Position numbers and translations under genes: made by a program
The notes under the pieces: model-generated
Databases searched by the model: none
What the model was told of the DNA's origin: nothing
What the model saw: only the letters and a program-made list of their open reading frames with translations
NCBI GenBank assembly: GCA_045595845.1
Contig: JAZOBF010000009.1
Location: forward strand, 1-64,000
Length of the DNA stretch: 64,000 nucleotides
Origin: RGIG3009 sp045595845
GTDB lineage: Bacteria; Bacillota; Clostridia; Oscillospirales; Acutalibacteraceae
Reading direction: 5' to 3'
In this document: in pieces, positions 57,188 to 64,000 of the stretch
How the letters are laid out: each line of letters starts with the position of its first letter
Numbering within the stretch: the stretch's first letter is position 1

Positions 57188-58297
57188 ATGAAAAAGGTTC
57201 TTTGCTTGCTCATGGCGGTACTGTTCATCGCGACCTGCTTTGCGGGTTGCGGTAAAGACGAAGCCAACACGATCTTTATCGGTGCTACGGGTCCTTTGAC
57301 CGGTGATGCTTCTTCTTACGGCAACTCTGTTAACAATGGTGCACTCCTTGCTGTTGAAGAGATCAATGCTGCGGGTGGTCTGAACGGTATCATGCTGAAG
57401 TTCGAAATGAAGGACGACAAAGCCACGGCCGGCGATGCGGCTACCGGTTATGACAGTCTGATGGACGAAGGTATGCAGATTTCTCTCGGTAGTGTTACCT
57501 CCGGTTCTTGTGAGTCTTTCGCAGCAAAATCGGTTGAAGACAACCTGTTCTTCATCACGCCTTCTGCTTCCGCGGCCAATGTTATTGCCGACCGTGCGAA
57601 TGCGTTCCGTGTTTGCTTTGGCGATCCCGATCAGGGGACACTGGCTGCTGATGAGTTAGAGAAAGCCGGCTACAAAAAGATCGGTGCAATCTACGACAGC
57701 AGTGATGATTATTCCAGTGGTATCTATGAAGCATTCAAAGCGGCGATGAAAGAGAAGAATATCACCTACATCGAGCAATCCTTCGATGCGGAAAACAAAA
57801 AGGACTTCTCGACTCAGGTGGAAGCTTTGAAAAATTGTGATGCGATCTTCCTGCCCATCTACTACACCGAGGCCGGCCTGATTGCGAAGGCTTGCGTTGC
57901 AAAGGGGTGCACCGCTGTCCTCTTTGGCTGTGACGGTCTGGACGGCGTTGCCGATCAGATTGATGCAACCGTTACCAACAAGATTTCCTACATTACTCCT
58001 TTTGATGTAAACAGCACAGCCGATGTTCCGAAGGCATTTGTTGATGCTTATAAAGCGAAGTACAACGAGACTCCGGACCAGTTTGCTGCCGATGGTTATG
58101 ATGCTATCTACGCTATCTACAACGCGATGAAGGTTGCCAACATCACCGACGCCGACATTGAGCCGAGTGCCCTGTGCGAAGCAGTGAAGGCAGCAATCAC
58201 CGCGGATTCCTTCAAGCTTGACGGTGCTACCGGTGAAATGAAGTGGGATGCTTCGGGTGCTTGTACCAAGATTCCCCAGATCGTAGAAGTTAACTAA
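57188..58297 (+). CDS. livK: Branched-chain amino-acid ABC transporter substrate-binding lipoprotein
   Basis: 369 residues. Lipoprotein signal peptide KKVLCLLMAVLFIATCFAGC with lipobox FAGC (Cys ~22), so it is tethered outside the membrane. Type I periplasmic-binding fold: IGATGPLTGDASSYGNSV, AVEEINAAGGLNG, GSVTSGSC (ligand loop), and ETPDQFAADGYDAIYAIYNA core. ATG 57188 is chosen for the signal peptide; an upstream in-frame TTG is in the promoter. Substrate could be another amino acid; Leu/Ile/Val is the family default. Confidence 0.9.
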   Translation: MKKVLCLLMAVLFIATCFAGCGKDEANTIFIGATGPLTGDASSYGNSVNNGALLAVEEINAAGGLNGIMLKFEMKDDKATAGDAATGYDSLMDEGMQISLGSVTSGSCESFAAKSVEDNLFFITPSASAANVIADRANAFRVCFGDPDQGTLAADELEKAGYKKIGAIYDSSDDYSSGIYEAFKAAMKEKNITYIEQSFDAENKKDFSTQVEALKNCDAIFLPIYYTEAGLIAKACVAKGCTAVLFGCDGLDGVADQIDATVTNKISYITPFDVNSTADVPKAFVDAYKAKYNETPDQFAADGYDAIYAIYNAMKVANITDADIEPSALCEAVKAAITADSFKLDGATGEMKWDASGACTKIPQIVEVN

Positions 58298-58315
58298 GTT
58301 ATTGTCTGCTGTTCC

Positions 58316-58349
58316 GTCTGACCGGGAGGAGTTTACCTCCCGGTCAGAC
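58316..58349 (+). terminator. Strong intercistronic hairpin between livK and livH
   Basis: GTCTGACCGGGAGG, loop AGTTTA, CCTCCCGGTCAGAC: 14 perfect pairs, no T-run after it. Probably a partial terminator or an mRNA-stabilising hairpin setting high livK over livHMGF expression. Confidence 0.65.
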
Positions 58350-58394
58350 TCTTGTCATATTTCCGAGTGATTCTAATCTCTAAGGAGAGCGTAT

Positions 58395-59258
58395 ATGAGT
58401 ACGATTTTAGACGGTCTCAGTCTTGGTGCGATTTATGCTTTAATTGCATTGGGATATACCATGGTATACGGTATTGCTAAAATGTTAAACTTCGCTCACG
58501 GTGATATTATCATGGTGGGTGCTTATGCTATTTTTGTTTTATTAGGCATGAGCGGTAATTTATTTCTTGCCATTCTCGTTTCTATTTTGCTATGCGCAGT
58601 TACGGGCGTGGTGGTGGAAAAACTTGCTTATAAGCCGTTGCGTTCAGCTTCGCCGCTGGCTGTCCTAATCACCGCGATTGGTGTCAGCTATTTCCTTCAA
58701 GGTACGGCTCAGCTGATTTTCGGCTCCAAATCGCAGCCGATTACGCTGCCTTCTTTCGGCAGCCTTCAAATTGGGAATTTCCAGATCGAACTGCGCACGG
58801 TGATTACACTGGGCGTGGGCGCTCTGCTTATGATTGGGTTAACGCTATTCGTTAAATATACCCGTACCGGCCGCGCCATGCTGGCGGTATCGGAGGATAA
58901 GGGCGCAGCACAACTGATGGGTGTGAATGTCAATCGTATTATTATGATTACCTTTGCTATTGGTTCCACTTTGGCTGCGTGTGCCAGTTTCTTTTATTTG
59001 TTGCAAATCCCATCCGTCAGTCCGACGCTTGGTGCCATGCCCGGTATCAAGGCATTTGCTGCTGCCGTCATCGGTGGTATCGGCTCCATTCCCGGTGCTA
59101 TGCTTGGCGGTGTGCTGTTGGGATTGGTGGAAAAGATTTGTGCCAGTATTCCTGCGCTTAACCCGTATACCACGGCTATTGAATTCGGCTTGTTGATTCT
59201 CATTCTGCTTGTCAGACCGCTCGGCTTGCTTGGTGTGAGAAGAAGAGAGAAGGTGTGA
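58395..59258 (+). CDS. livH: Branched-chain amino-acid ABC transporter permease LivH
   Basis: 287 residues, about eight membrane segments. LDGLSLGAIYALIALGYTMVYG and LNFAHGDIIMVGAY at the N-terminus are diagnostic; the EAA-like loop VSEDKGAAQLMGVNVNRI and GGIGSIPGAMLGGVLLG follow. AAGGAGAG upstream. Five nt before livM. Confidence 0.94.
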   Translation: MSTILDGLSLGAIYALIALGYTMVYGIAKMLNFAHGDIIMVGAYAIFVLLGMSGNLFLAILVSILLCAVTGVVVEKLAYKPLRSASPLAVLITAIGVSYFLQGTAQLIFGSKSQPITLPSFGSLQIGNFQIELRTVITLGVGALLMIGLTLFVKYTRTGRAMLAVSEDKGAAQLMGVNVNRIIMITFAIGSTLAACASFFYLLQIPSVSPTLGAMPGIKAFAAAVIGGIGSIPGAMLGGVLLGLVEKICASIPALNPYTTAIEFGLLILILLVRPLGLLGVRRREKV

Positions 59259-59262
59259 TGAT

Positions 59263-60414
59263 ATGGAAAAAGGTACGACAAAAAAACGGTTTTCTTTCGA
59301 ACTGAATCATCACATCAACTGGATGATTGTTACGGTCGCACTTGTTGCGATTGTGTTGCTCAGTTTTGCAGGCGCACTGGGACGCAGCGATGTTTCGCTT
59401 TTAAACCGTGTTGCCTACAGCATCGTTTTGGCGGTTTCACTCAATCTGGTCGTGGGATTTTTGGGTGAACTCAGTCTCGGTCACGCCGGCTTCATGTGCG
59501 TCGGCGCCTACATTGGTTGTTATGTTGCCAATATTTTAAACGGTATGATGGGTAGTTCTGTACTGGTACTGATTATTACGATGCTTGTCGGTGGCTTGGT
59601 GGCGGCGGCTTTCGGTTTTATCATTGGTTTGCCGGCTTTGCGCTTAAAAGGTGACTACCTGGCCATTGCAACATTGGCATTTGGTGAGATTGTTCGTAAT
59701 GTCTTTAAAAATGTGCCTTATTTTGGCGGTGCCAGGGGTTTGATGGTGAACAAGATTTTCAGTTCCACAAAACCGACCTTGTTGATTATCTCCTTCATTG
59801 TTGTATTGATCACCATAGTTTTTACTCAAAATCTGATTCGCAGTAAACATGGTCGTGCTATTACGGCAATCCGTGATAATGAAATTGCCGCGAAAGCGAT
59901 GGGCATCAATGTTACTTACTATAAACTCTTTGTCTTTGTGTTTGCGGCATTTTTTGCGGGTGTCGCGGGTGTACTGTACGGCCATCAGACGACCCCTGTC
60001 ATGTATTCGTTCTTCTCATACAACTATTCGATTGAAATACTCGTTATGGTTGTACTGGGAGGCATGGGAAATATTACAGGTTCCATTTTGGCGGCAACCT
60101 TGATTACTTATGTCAACTTTATTTTGCAGAATGAATTGACCGGTAATTTGGCGGCGCTGAAACTGTTGATTTATGCACTTATTCTCATTGCTGTTGTGTT
60201 GTTCAACAACGCCCCTGTGTTCCGTCCGCTTAAGGAAAAACTGAATTTGCGTCGGTTATTTGATAAACGACGCACGCCCGGCAATGTGAAAGATGACGCG
60301 GCGGCTTGGGACCGCGTACCGACAAAAATACAGATGGATGAACTGCTATCGGTAGATTTTACTCCCACGAACTATCAACCGGATAAGAAATCTGCAGAGG
60401 GGAGGGACGACTGA
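59263..60414 (+). CDS. livM: Branched-chain amino-acid ABC transporter permease LivM
   Basis: 383 residues. LNLVVGFLGELSLGHAGFMCVGAYIG core, AIRDNEIAAKAMGINVTYYKL (cytoplasmic loop contacting the ATPases) and GGMGNITGSILAA match LivM. The C-terminal ~60 residues form a charged cytoplasmic tail (DKRRTPGNVKDD onward), longer than usual. Stop overlaps the livG start (TGATG). Confidence 0.94.
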   Translation: MEKGTTKKRFSFELNHHINWMIVTVALVAIVLLSFAGALGRSDVSLLNRVAYSIVLAVSLNLVVGFLGELSLGHAGFMCVGAYIGCYVANILNGMMGSSVLVLIITMLVGGLVAAAFGFIIGLPALRLKGDYLAIATLAFGEIVRNVFKNVPYFGGARGLMVNKIFSSTKPTLLIISFIVVLITIVFTQNLIRSKHGRAITAIRDNEIAAKAMGINVTYYKLFVFVFAAFFAGVAGVLYGHQTTPVMYSFFSYNYSIEILVMVVLGGMGNITGSILAATLITYVNFILQNELTGNLAALKLLIYALILIAVVLFNNAPVFRPLKEKLNLRRLFDKRRTPGNVKDDAAAWDRVPTKIQMDELLSVDFTPTNYQPDKKSAEGRDD

Positions 60415-61184
60415 TGTCTGATATCGTTTTGGAAACCAAAAACTTGGGCATTTCGTTCGGCGGTTTACAAGCAGTTCAAAACTTGAATCTGCAGATTCGT
60501 AAGCGTCAATTGTATGGCTTGGTCGGCCCGAACGGTGCGGGAAAAACCACGGTTTTCAATATGTTAACGGGTGTCTATGCCCCCACAACCGGTTCTTTCT
60601 ACCTGGAAGGCGAGGACCTTACCGGCAAAAAACAAGAAACCATCAATCATAAAGGGATTGCGCGTACCTTTCAAAACATTCGCTTGTTTAACAATATGAG
60701 CGTTATCCGTAATGTTATGGTCGGTCTTCATAATCAGCCTGAATTCTCATGCAACCCGTTCACAAGTATGTTCCGCCTACCCGGTTTCTTCAAAAGCGAG
60801 CGCAAAATGCGTGAGCGCGCGAAGGAGATTTTGCGTATCTTTGATCTCGAGGAAGAGCGGAATAACCTTTCGTGCAACTTGCCGTACGGTAAACAGCGCA
60901 AGCTGGAGATCGCCCGCGCGCTTGCTACAAATCCCAAACTGCTTTTGTTGGATGAGCCGGCTGCCGGTATGAACCCTCACGAAACGGAAGACTTGATGAA
61001 TATCATTCGGTATATCCGTGACAATTTTGATATGACCATTTTGTTAATCGAGCACGATATGAAATTTGTGGCAGGTTTGTGTGACGAGGTTACGGTGCTG
61101 AATTTCGGCACGATGTTGGCACAAGGCACGCCCGAGGTTGCGCTCAACGACCCCGAGGTCATCAAAGCGTACATTGGAGGTTGA
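60414..61184 (+). CDS. livG: Branched-chain amino-acid ABC transporter ATPase LivG
   Basis: 256 residues. Walker A GPNGAGKTTVFNML, switch RTFQNIRLFNNMSV, signature region LPYGKQRKLEIARAL (degenerate LSGGQ, as is normal for LivG), Walker B LLLLDEPAAGMNPHE. GGGGAGGGACG before ATG. Five-gene liv unit; 4 nt to livF. Confidence 0.95.
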   Translation: MSDIVLETKNLGISFGGLQAVQNLNLQIRKRQLYGLVGPNGAGKTTVFNMLTGVYAPTTGSFYLEGEDLTGKKQETINHKGIARTFQNIRLFNNMSVIRNVMVGLHNQPEFSCNPFTSMFRLPGFFKSERKMRERAKEILRIFDLEEERNNLSCNLPYGKQRKLEIARALATNPKLLLLDEPAAGMNPHETEDLMNIIRYIRDNFDMTILLIEHDMKFVAGLCDEVTVLNFGTMLAQGTPEVALNDPEVIKAYIGG

Positions 61185-61188
61185 TGAC

Positions 61189-61899
61189 ATGGCATTGTTG
61201 GAAGTGAAAGATCTCACGGTGTTTTACGGTGTGATCCAAGCGCTTAAAGGTATTAGTTTTGAAGTAAACAAAGGCGAGATCGTGACTCTCATCGGTGCAA
61301 ACGGTGCAGGGAAGACCACCACGATGCAAAGTGTAATGGGCCTAATCCCCAGTAAAAGCGGTACGGTCATATACAATGGCATGGATATTACGAAAAAGCC
61401 GTGTCACAGTATTGTGCGCTTAGGCATGACGCAAGTACCGGAAGGCCGTCGCGTATTCCAGGAATTAACAGTTTATGAAAATCTGTTGATGGGCGCGTAC
61501 ACGGAACAAAGTAAGACCAAGATTAAACGCGATATTGAGGAGATATACGAGTGGTTCCCTCGTCTTGGCGAGCGTAAAAAACAAGTTGCCGGAACGCTTT
61601 CGGGTGGTGAACAGCAAATGTTGGCAATGGGGCGTGCCATGATGAGTCACCCCGAACTGTTGATGTTGGATGAACCATCCATGGGCTTGTCACCGTTGCT
61701 TGTGGATCAAGTGTTTGAAATTATTAAAAATTTCCAAAAGAACGGTACCACCATTTTGCTCGTTGAGCAGAATGCGGGTAAATCGTTGGCAATCTCCGAC
61801 CGTGCTTATGTATTGGAAAACGGAAATATCGTTCTCTCGGGTAAGGGCGAGGAATTGCTGAAAAGTGATATGGTCAAAAAAGCGTATTTAGGTGGCTAA
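61189..61899 (+). CDS. livF: Branched-chain amino-acid ABC transporter ATPase LivF
   Basis: 236 residues. Walker A GANGAGKTTTMQSVMG, Q-loop VPEGRRVFQELTVYENL, signature LSGGEQQMLAMGRAM, Walker B LLMLDEPSMGLSP. ATG 61189 with TGGAGGTTG 5 nt upstream; earlier in-frame codons overlap livG. Last gene of the liv operon; a bidirectional terminator follows. Confidence 0.95.
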   Translation: MALLEVKDLTVFYGVIQALKGISFEVNKGEIVTLIGANGAGKTTTMQSVMGLIPSKSGTVIYNGMDITKKPCHSIVRLGMTQVPEGRRVFQELTVYENLLMGAYTEQSKTKIKRDIEEIYEWFPRLGERKKQVAGTLSGGEQQMLAMGRAMMSHPELLMLDEPSMGLSPLLVDQVFEIIKNFQKNGTTILLVEQNAGKSLAISDRAYVLENGNIVLSGKGEELLKSDMVKKAYLGG

Positions 61900-61901
61900 A
61901 T

Positions 61902-61941
61902 AAAAAGGCTGTGCATCCACTAAGGATGCACAGCCTTTTGT
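61902..61941. terminator. Bidirectional terminator
   Basis: AAAAAGGCTGTGCATCC, loop ACTAA, GGATGCACAGCCTTTTG between convergent livF and galK. Confidence 0.88.
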
Positions 61942-61947
61942 TGTATG

Positions 61948-63231
61948 TTATTGGGAAATGCAAACGCCGCCGAGAGGACGGATGGAGAGGATATGACAGG
62001 ATCCTTTTCCGAACACCGATTCAATGGTTTCGGTGAAAGTTTCGACCATATCATCCGGCACAAAATTCTGTGTCGTTCCGCCGAATCCGCCGCCATGAAC
62101 GCGCCACGCACCTTTTCCGTTAAGTACATGTTGCGCCAATGCCAGCGCCAACGAGATGCCTTGATGGGGAATATCGGCGTTGCTGTAAATGTTTTGCAAG
62201 TATTCAAACGAGGAATGCCCGGATTCCAAAACCAGTTGTTTGAATGTTTCGAAGTCACCGTGTTCCAGTGCGGCGACTTCTTTGCCTACGCGTTGATTAT
62301 CGCCGAAGAAATGCAGTGCGCGTAAAACGGCGCGATCCCCGTATTTTTCACGCAAAACGGGCATTTTTCCCAAGAGCTCTTCATACGAAGTTTCACGCAG
62401 ACAAGTGACGCCAAGCTCGGTGGAAATTTGATGCATTTCGGTTGTAATGGCCGCATATTCGTGAGTCAGATCGGCGTGATTACCGCCCACATCCACGATA
62501 CACAGACGGTGTCCGCTGTCCGCAAAATCAAAATCAACAGAACGAACAGCAGGAGCGTCGGTTTGGGCAAAATCAATGGTGATGATACCGCCGACAGACG
62601 AAGCCATTTGATCCATCAAACCACAAGGCTTGCCGAAATGTACATTTTCGGCATATTGAGCGATTTTGGCAATTTCAATCGAACTAACCACACCGTTATT
62701 ATACAGGTGATTAAGGATTGTGCCTATCAGTACCTCGAATGCCGCAGAGGAAGAAAGGCCGGAACCTTTTAACACATTTGATGTCGTGTATGCGCGGAAA
62801 CCGTTAACAGTGTAACGTAATTGACGGAAACGATCGGCAACACCGCGAATAAGTGATGCGGAACGATTAGAATCCGCTTCATGTACTCGTAAATCGTTGA
62901 GATCAATGATATCGGTATCATACCCTTCCGATTTTACCTGAATAACGGATTGAGTCGTAGGTGCAACAACGGCGATGATATCCAGATTGACGCTCCCTGC
63001 CAGTACACAACCGTGATTGTGGTCGGTGTGATTACCGCCGATTTCGGTACGGCCCGGTGCAGAAAATAACCACAGATTCTCTTCTTCTCCGTATAGAGCG
63101 GTATAACGGTTGACGGCTTCTGTGTAACGGTTTCGTTGCGTTTCAACAGCGTCTTTACCGTATAATTGACTGAAAAGATTATCATATGCACCGTCTTTTA
63201 GCTTGGTGAGAATGGTTTTGGTACTGTTCAT
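61948..63231 (-). CDS. galK: Galactokinase
   Basis: Phosphorylates galactose in the Leloir pathway. 427 residues, GHMP fold, slightly longer than the usual ~390. Galactokinase signature GRTEIGGNHTDHNHG (near residue 60), ATP loop KGSGLSSSAAFEVL, and C-terminal WRVHGGGFGGTTQNFV. The sugar site differs a little from E. coli (GNHTDHNHG with NHG for NDG). AATTACC before ATG; a good ribosome site is not obvious. No galT or galE in the window. Confidence 0.9.
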   Translation of the reverse strand: MNSTKTILTKLKDGAYDNLFSQLYGKDAVETQRNRYTEAVNRYTALYGEEENLWLFSAPGRTEIGGNHTDHNHGCVLAGSVNLDIIAVVAPTTQSVIQVKSEGYDTDIIDLNDLRVHEADSNRSASLIRGVADRFRQLRYTVNGFRAYTTSNVLKGSGLSSSAAFEVLIGTILNHLYNNGVVSSIEIAKIAQYAENVHFGKPCGLMDQMASSVGGIITIDFAQTDAPAVRSVDFDFADSGHRLCIVDVGGNHADLTHEYAAITTEMHQISTELGVTCLRETSYEELLGKMPVLREKYGDRAVLRALHFFGDNQRVGKEVAALEHGDFETFKQLVLESGHSSFEYLQNIYSNADIPHQGISLALALAQHVLNGKGAWRVHGGGFGGTTQNFVPDDMVETFTETIESVFGKGSCHILSIRPLGGVCISQ

Positions 63232-63265
63232 GGTAATTCTCCGTTCGTGGTTTGTTTACAAGTTT

Positions 63266-63293
63266 ATTATACAAAATTTCCCGAATAAGTAAA
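63266..63293 (-). promoter_or_regulatory. Probable galK promoter
   Basis: Minus-strand TTTACT (63293-63288), 16 nt, TATAAT (63271-63266). Confidence 0.45.
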
Positions 63294-63309
63294 GACAAAT
63301 TTAATGAAT

Positions 63310-63328
63310 TGTTACCCTAAGTGTAACA
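63310..63328. promoter_or_regulatory. Dyad upstream of galK, possible operator
   Basis: TGTTAC-N7-GTAACA, ~17 nt upstream of the -35. Symmetric arms suit a sugar-responsive dimeric regulator; the regulator is unknown. Confidence 0.35.
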
Positions 63329-63401
63329 CTTTTTGATGTCATAATCAAATCAAGCCATTTTTGTTTGCGTTAAAATTGTTAACTTAGGACATGAAATAAT
63401 G

Positions 63402-63426
63402 CCGTCCCCCGTAAAAGGGGGACGGC
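63402..63426. terminator. Hairpin terminator of the right-edge gene
   Basis: GCCGTCCCCC, loop GTAAAA, GGGGGACGGC, between galK's upstream region and the partial gene. Confidence 0.65.
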
Positions 63427-63451
63427 TAACCACAACTGTATAATCAAAGCT

Positions 63452-64000
63452 CTACTTGCCATCGTCCGCTGTTTTTGCCAATTCCGCTAACCACGCGGGC
63501 AACAGATCACCTTGATAATACCCGCAATATTCCTCGTATTCATGCCAATAATCTTTTCCGTTATCGGTGTATACGATGGTGCAGTCCGAAAAGACAATAT
63601 AATAGAAAGGCTTATTTACATCGGGTGTGATGTTAGTGATTGGCAGAGTATCCGCCCAAGCAGCAATGGAATCAGCGTTGGCGATAAGATTTGCGTCGAT
63701 ATATACACAACCAAACGGTATCTCTCCACCAAAATTATAAAAGCGAATTTCTAACGAATCATTCTTACCGAAATCATGCTCTTTCAGTGCTTTTATCAGA
63801 TTTTCACTGTTTGCCGATGAAGAATTGTTTTGTCGGATATACTCTTGTGTGGTTTTCGGCAAGATCGAAACATCCAACGGCACGGACATCTCATACCATT
63901 GCATTCCCTCATAAAACTGACACTCCAAGCGCGCAACGGTGGGGGAGGAAAGTGTGTTAGAGGTGTAATAATATTCCGGATATTCTGTCTGTGATGCGTT
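63452..64000 (-). CDS. Partial protein of unknown function, 5' end outside the window
   Basis: The frame is open from the stop at 63452 to the window edge, so at least 182 residues with no start needed inside. The visible part is soluble, acidic and aromatic-rich (EYPEYYYTSNTLSSP, YEGMQWYEMSVPLD, KNDSLEIRFYNFGGEIPFGCVYID, YYIVFSDCTIVYTDNGKDYWHEYEEYC as pieces), suggesting a beta-rich, possibly secreted domain. I do not recognise the family. Confidence 0.6.
   Translation of the reverse strand, partial: NASQTEYPEYYYTSNTLSSPTVARLECQFYEGMQWYEMSVPLDVSILPKTTQEYIRQNNSSSANSENLIKALKEHDFGKNDSLEIRFYNFGGEIPFGCVYIDANLIANADSIAAWADTLPITNITPDVNKPFYYIVFSDCTIVYTDNGKDYWHEYEEYCGYYQGDLLPAWLAELAKTADDGK

Noticed and set aside
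1..64000. CRISPR array or toxin-antitoxin pair
   Set aside because: No regularly spaced repeats and no recognisable toxin or antitoxin gene pairs were seen.

Overview
The window reads as chromosomal DNA from an anaerobic, endospore-forming Clostridia-class Firmicute, most like the Oscillospiraceae/Ruminococcaceae. The support is the sporulation set (spoIIGA, sigE, sigG, a SigH-type sigma factor, a YlmC/YmxH protein, a SpoIIM-like membrane protein), Gram-positive operons (yloU-yloV-recG, ecfA1-ecfA2-ecfT-truA), Rex, NfnAB, a ClpE-type unfoldase, and strong AAGGAGG-type ribosome sites with sigma-A promoters that almost always have 17-nt spacers. Genes are dense and on both strands. Most of the DNA is moderately GC, with a sharply AT-rich block at about 50.6-53.3 kb.

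Layout. 0-2.8 kb: asd-dapA-dapB (lysine/diaminopimelate), leftward. 2.9-7.7 kb: queA-tgt (queuosine), then yajC and three membrane proteins, rightward. 7.8-12.3 kb: glnS and gltX leftward, trpS rightward. 12.3-17.6 kb: a small helical protein, an HD nucleotidase, and the asp23-yloV-recG operon. 17.8-22.0 kb: an apparent operon of aconitase, rex and a three-gene HPrK-like kinase/PqqD-like/S26-peptidase cassette of the kind seen with peptide modification systems, here without a radical-SAM enzyme. 22.1-27.4 kb: tRNA-Val, pyridoxal kinase, a VTC polyphosphate polymerase with DUF4956 protein, an ABC-F ATPase and uridine phosphorylase. 27.4-36.2 kb: ruvCAB, an RlmI-like methyltransferase, ECF transporter core, truA, a DUF5711 protein, cvpA-like and pgsA-like genes. 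36.3-39.0 kb: a zinc-finger ClpE-type ATPase with a low-molecular-weight phosphatase. 39.1-42.6 kb: two close Gfo/Idh/MocA paralogs around a leftward AraC regulator, each paralog preceded by the same tandem direct-repeat operator and promoter. 42.6-45.7 kb: PHP phosphatase, HAD hydrolase, TPM and LemA proteins. 45.8-48.6 kb: spoIIGA-sigE, with sigG facing it tail to tail, then ylmC. 48.8-50.5 kb: rpsB-tsf. 50.55-53.41 kb: an AT-rich island bracketed by exact 53-nt direct repeats, carrying a broken SGNH esterase gene, an alpha/beta hydrolase, a SemiSWEET-like protein and a LysR regulator. 53.4-63.2 kb: tRNA-Tyr, nfnAB, a sigH-like gene, a zinc-ribbon protein, the livKHMGF branched-chain amino-acid transporter, and galK. 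A gene of unknown function runs off the right edge.

The items most worth a second look are: the duplicated AraC operators with paralogs that lack the usual EKP lysine and carry an HSLGP motif recalling GH109; the HPrK/PqqD/S26 cassette coupled to acn-rex; the repeat-flanked AT-rich island and its three-stem foldable repeat; and the convergent sigE/sigG arrangement. Functions are assigned by family recognition from the sequence alone; no database search was run.
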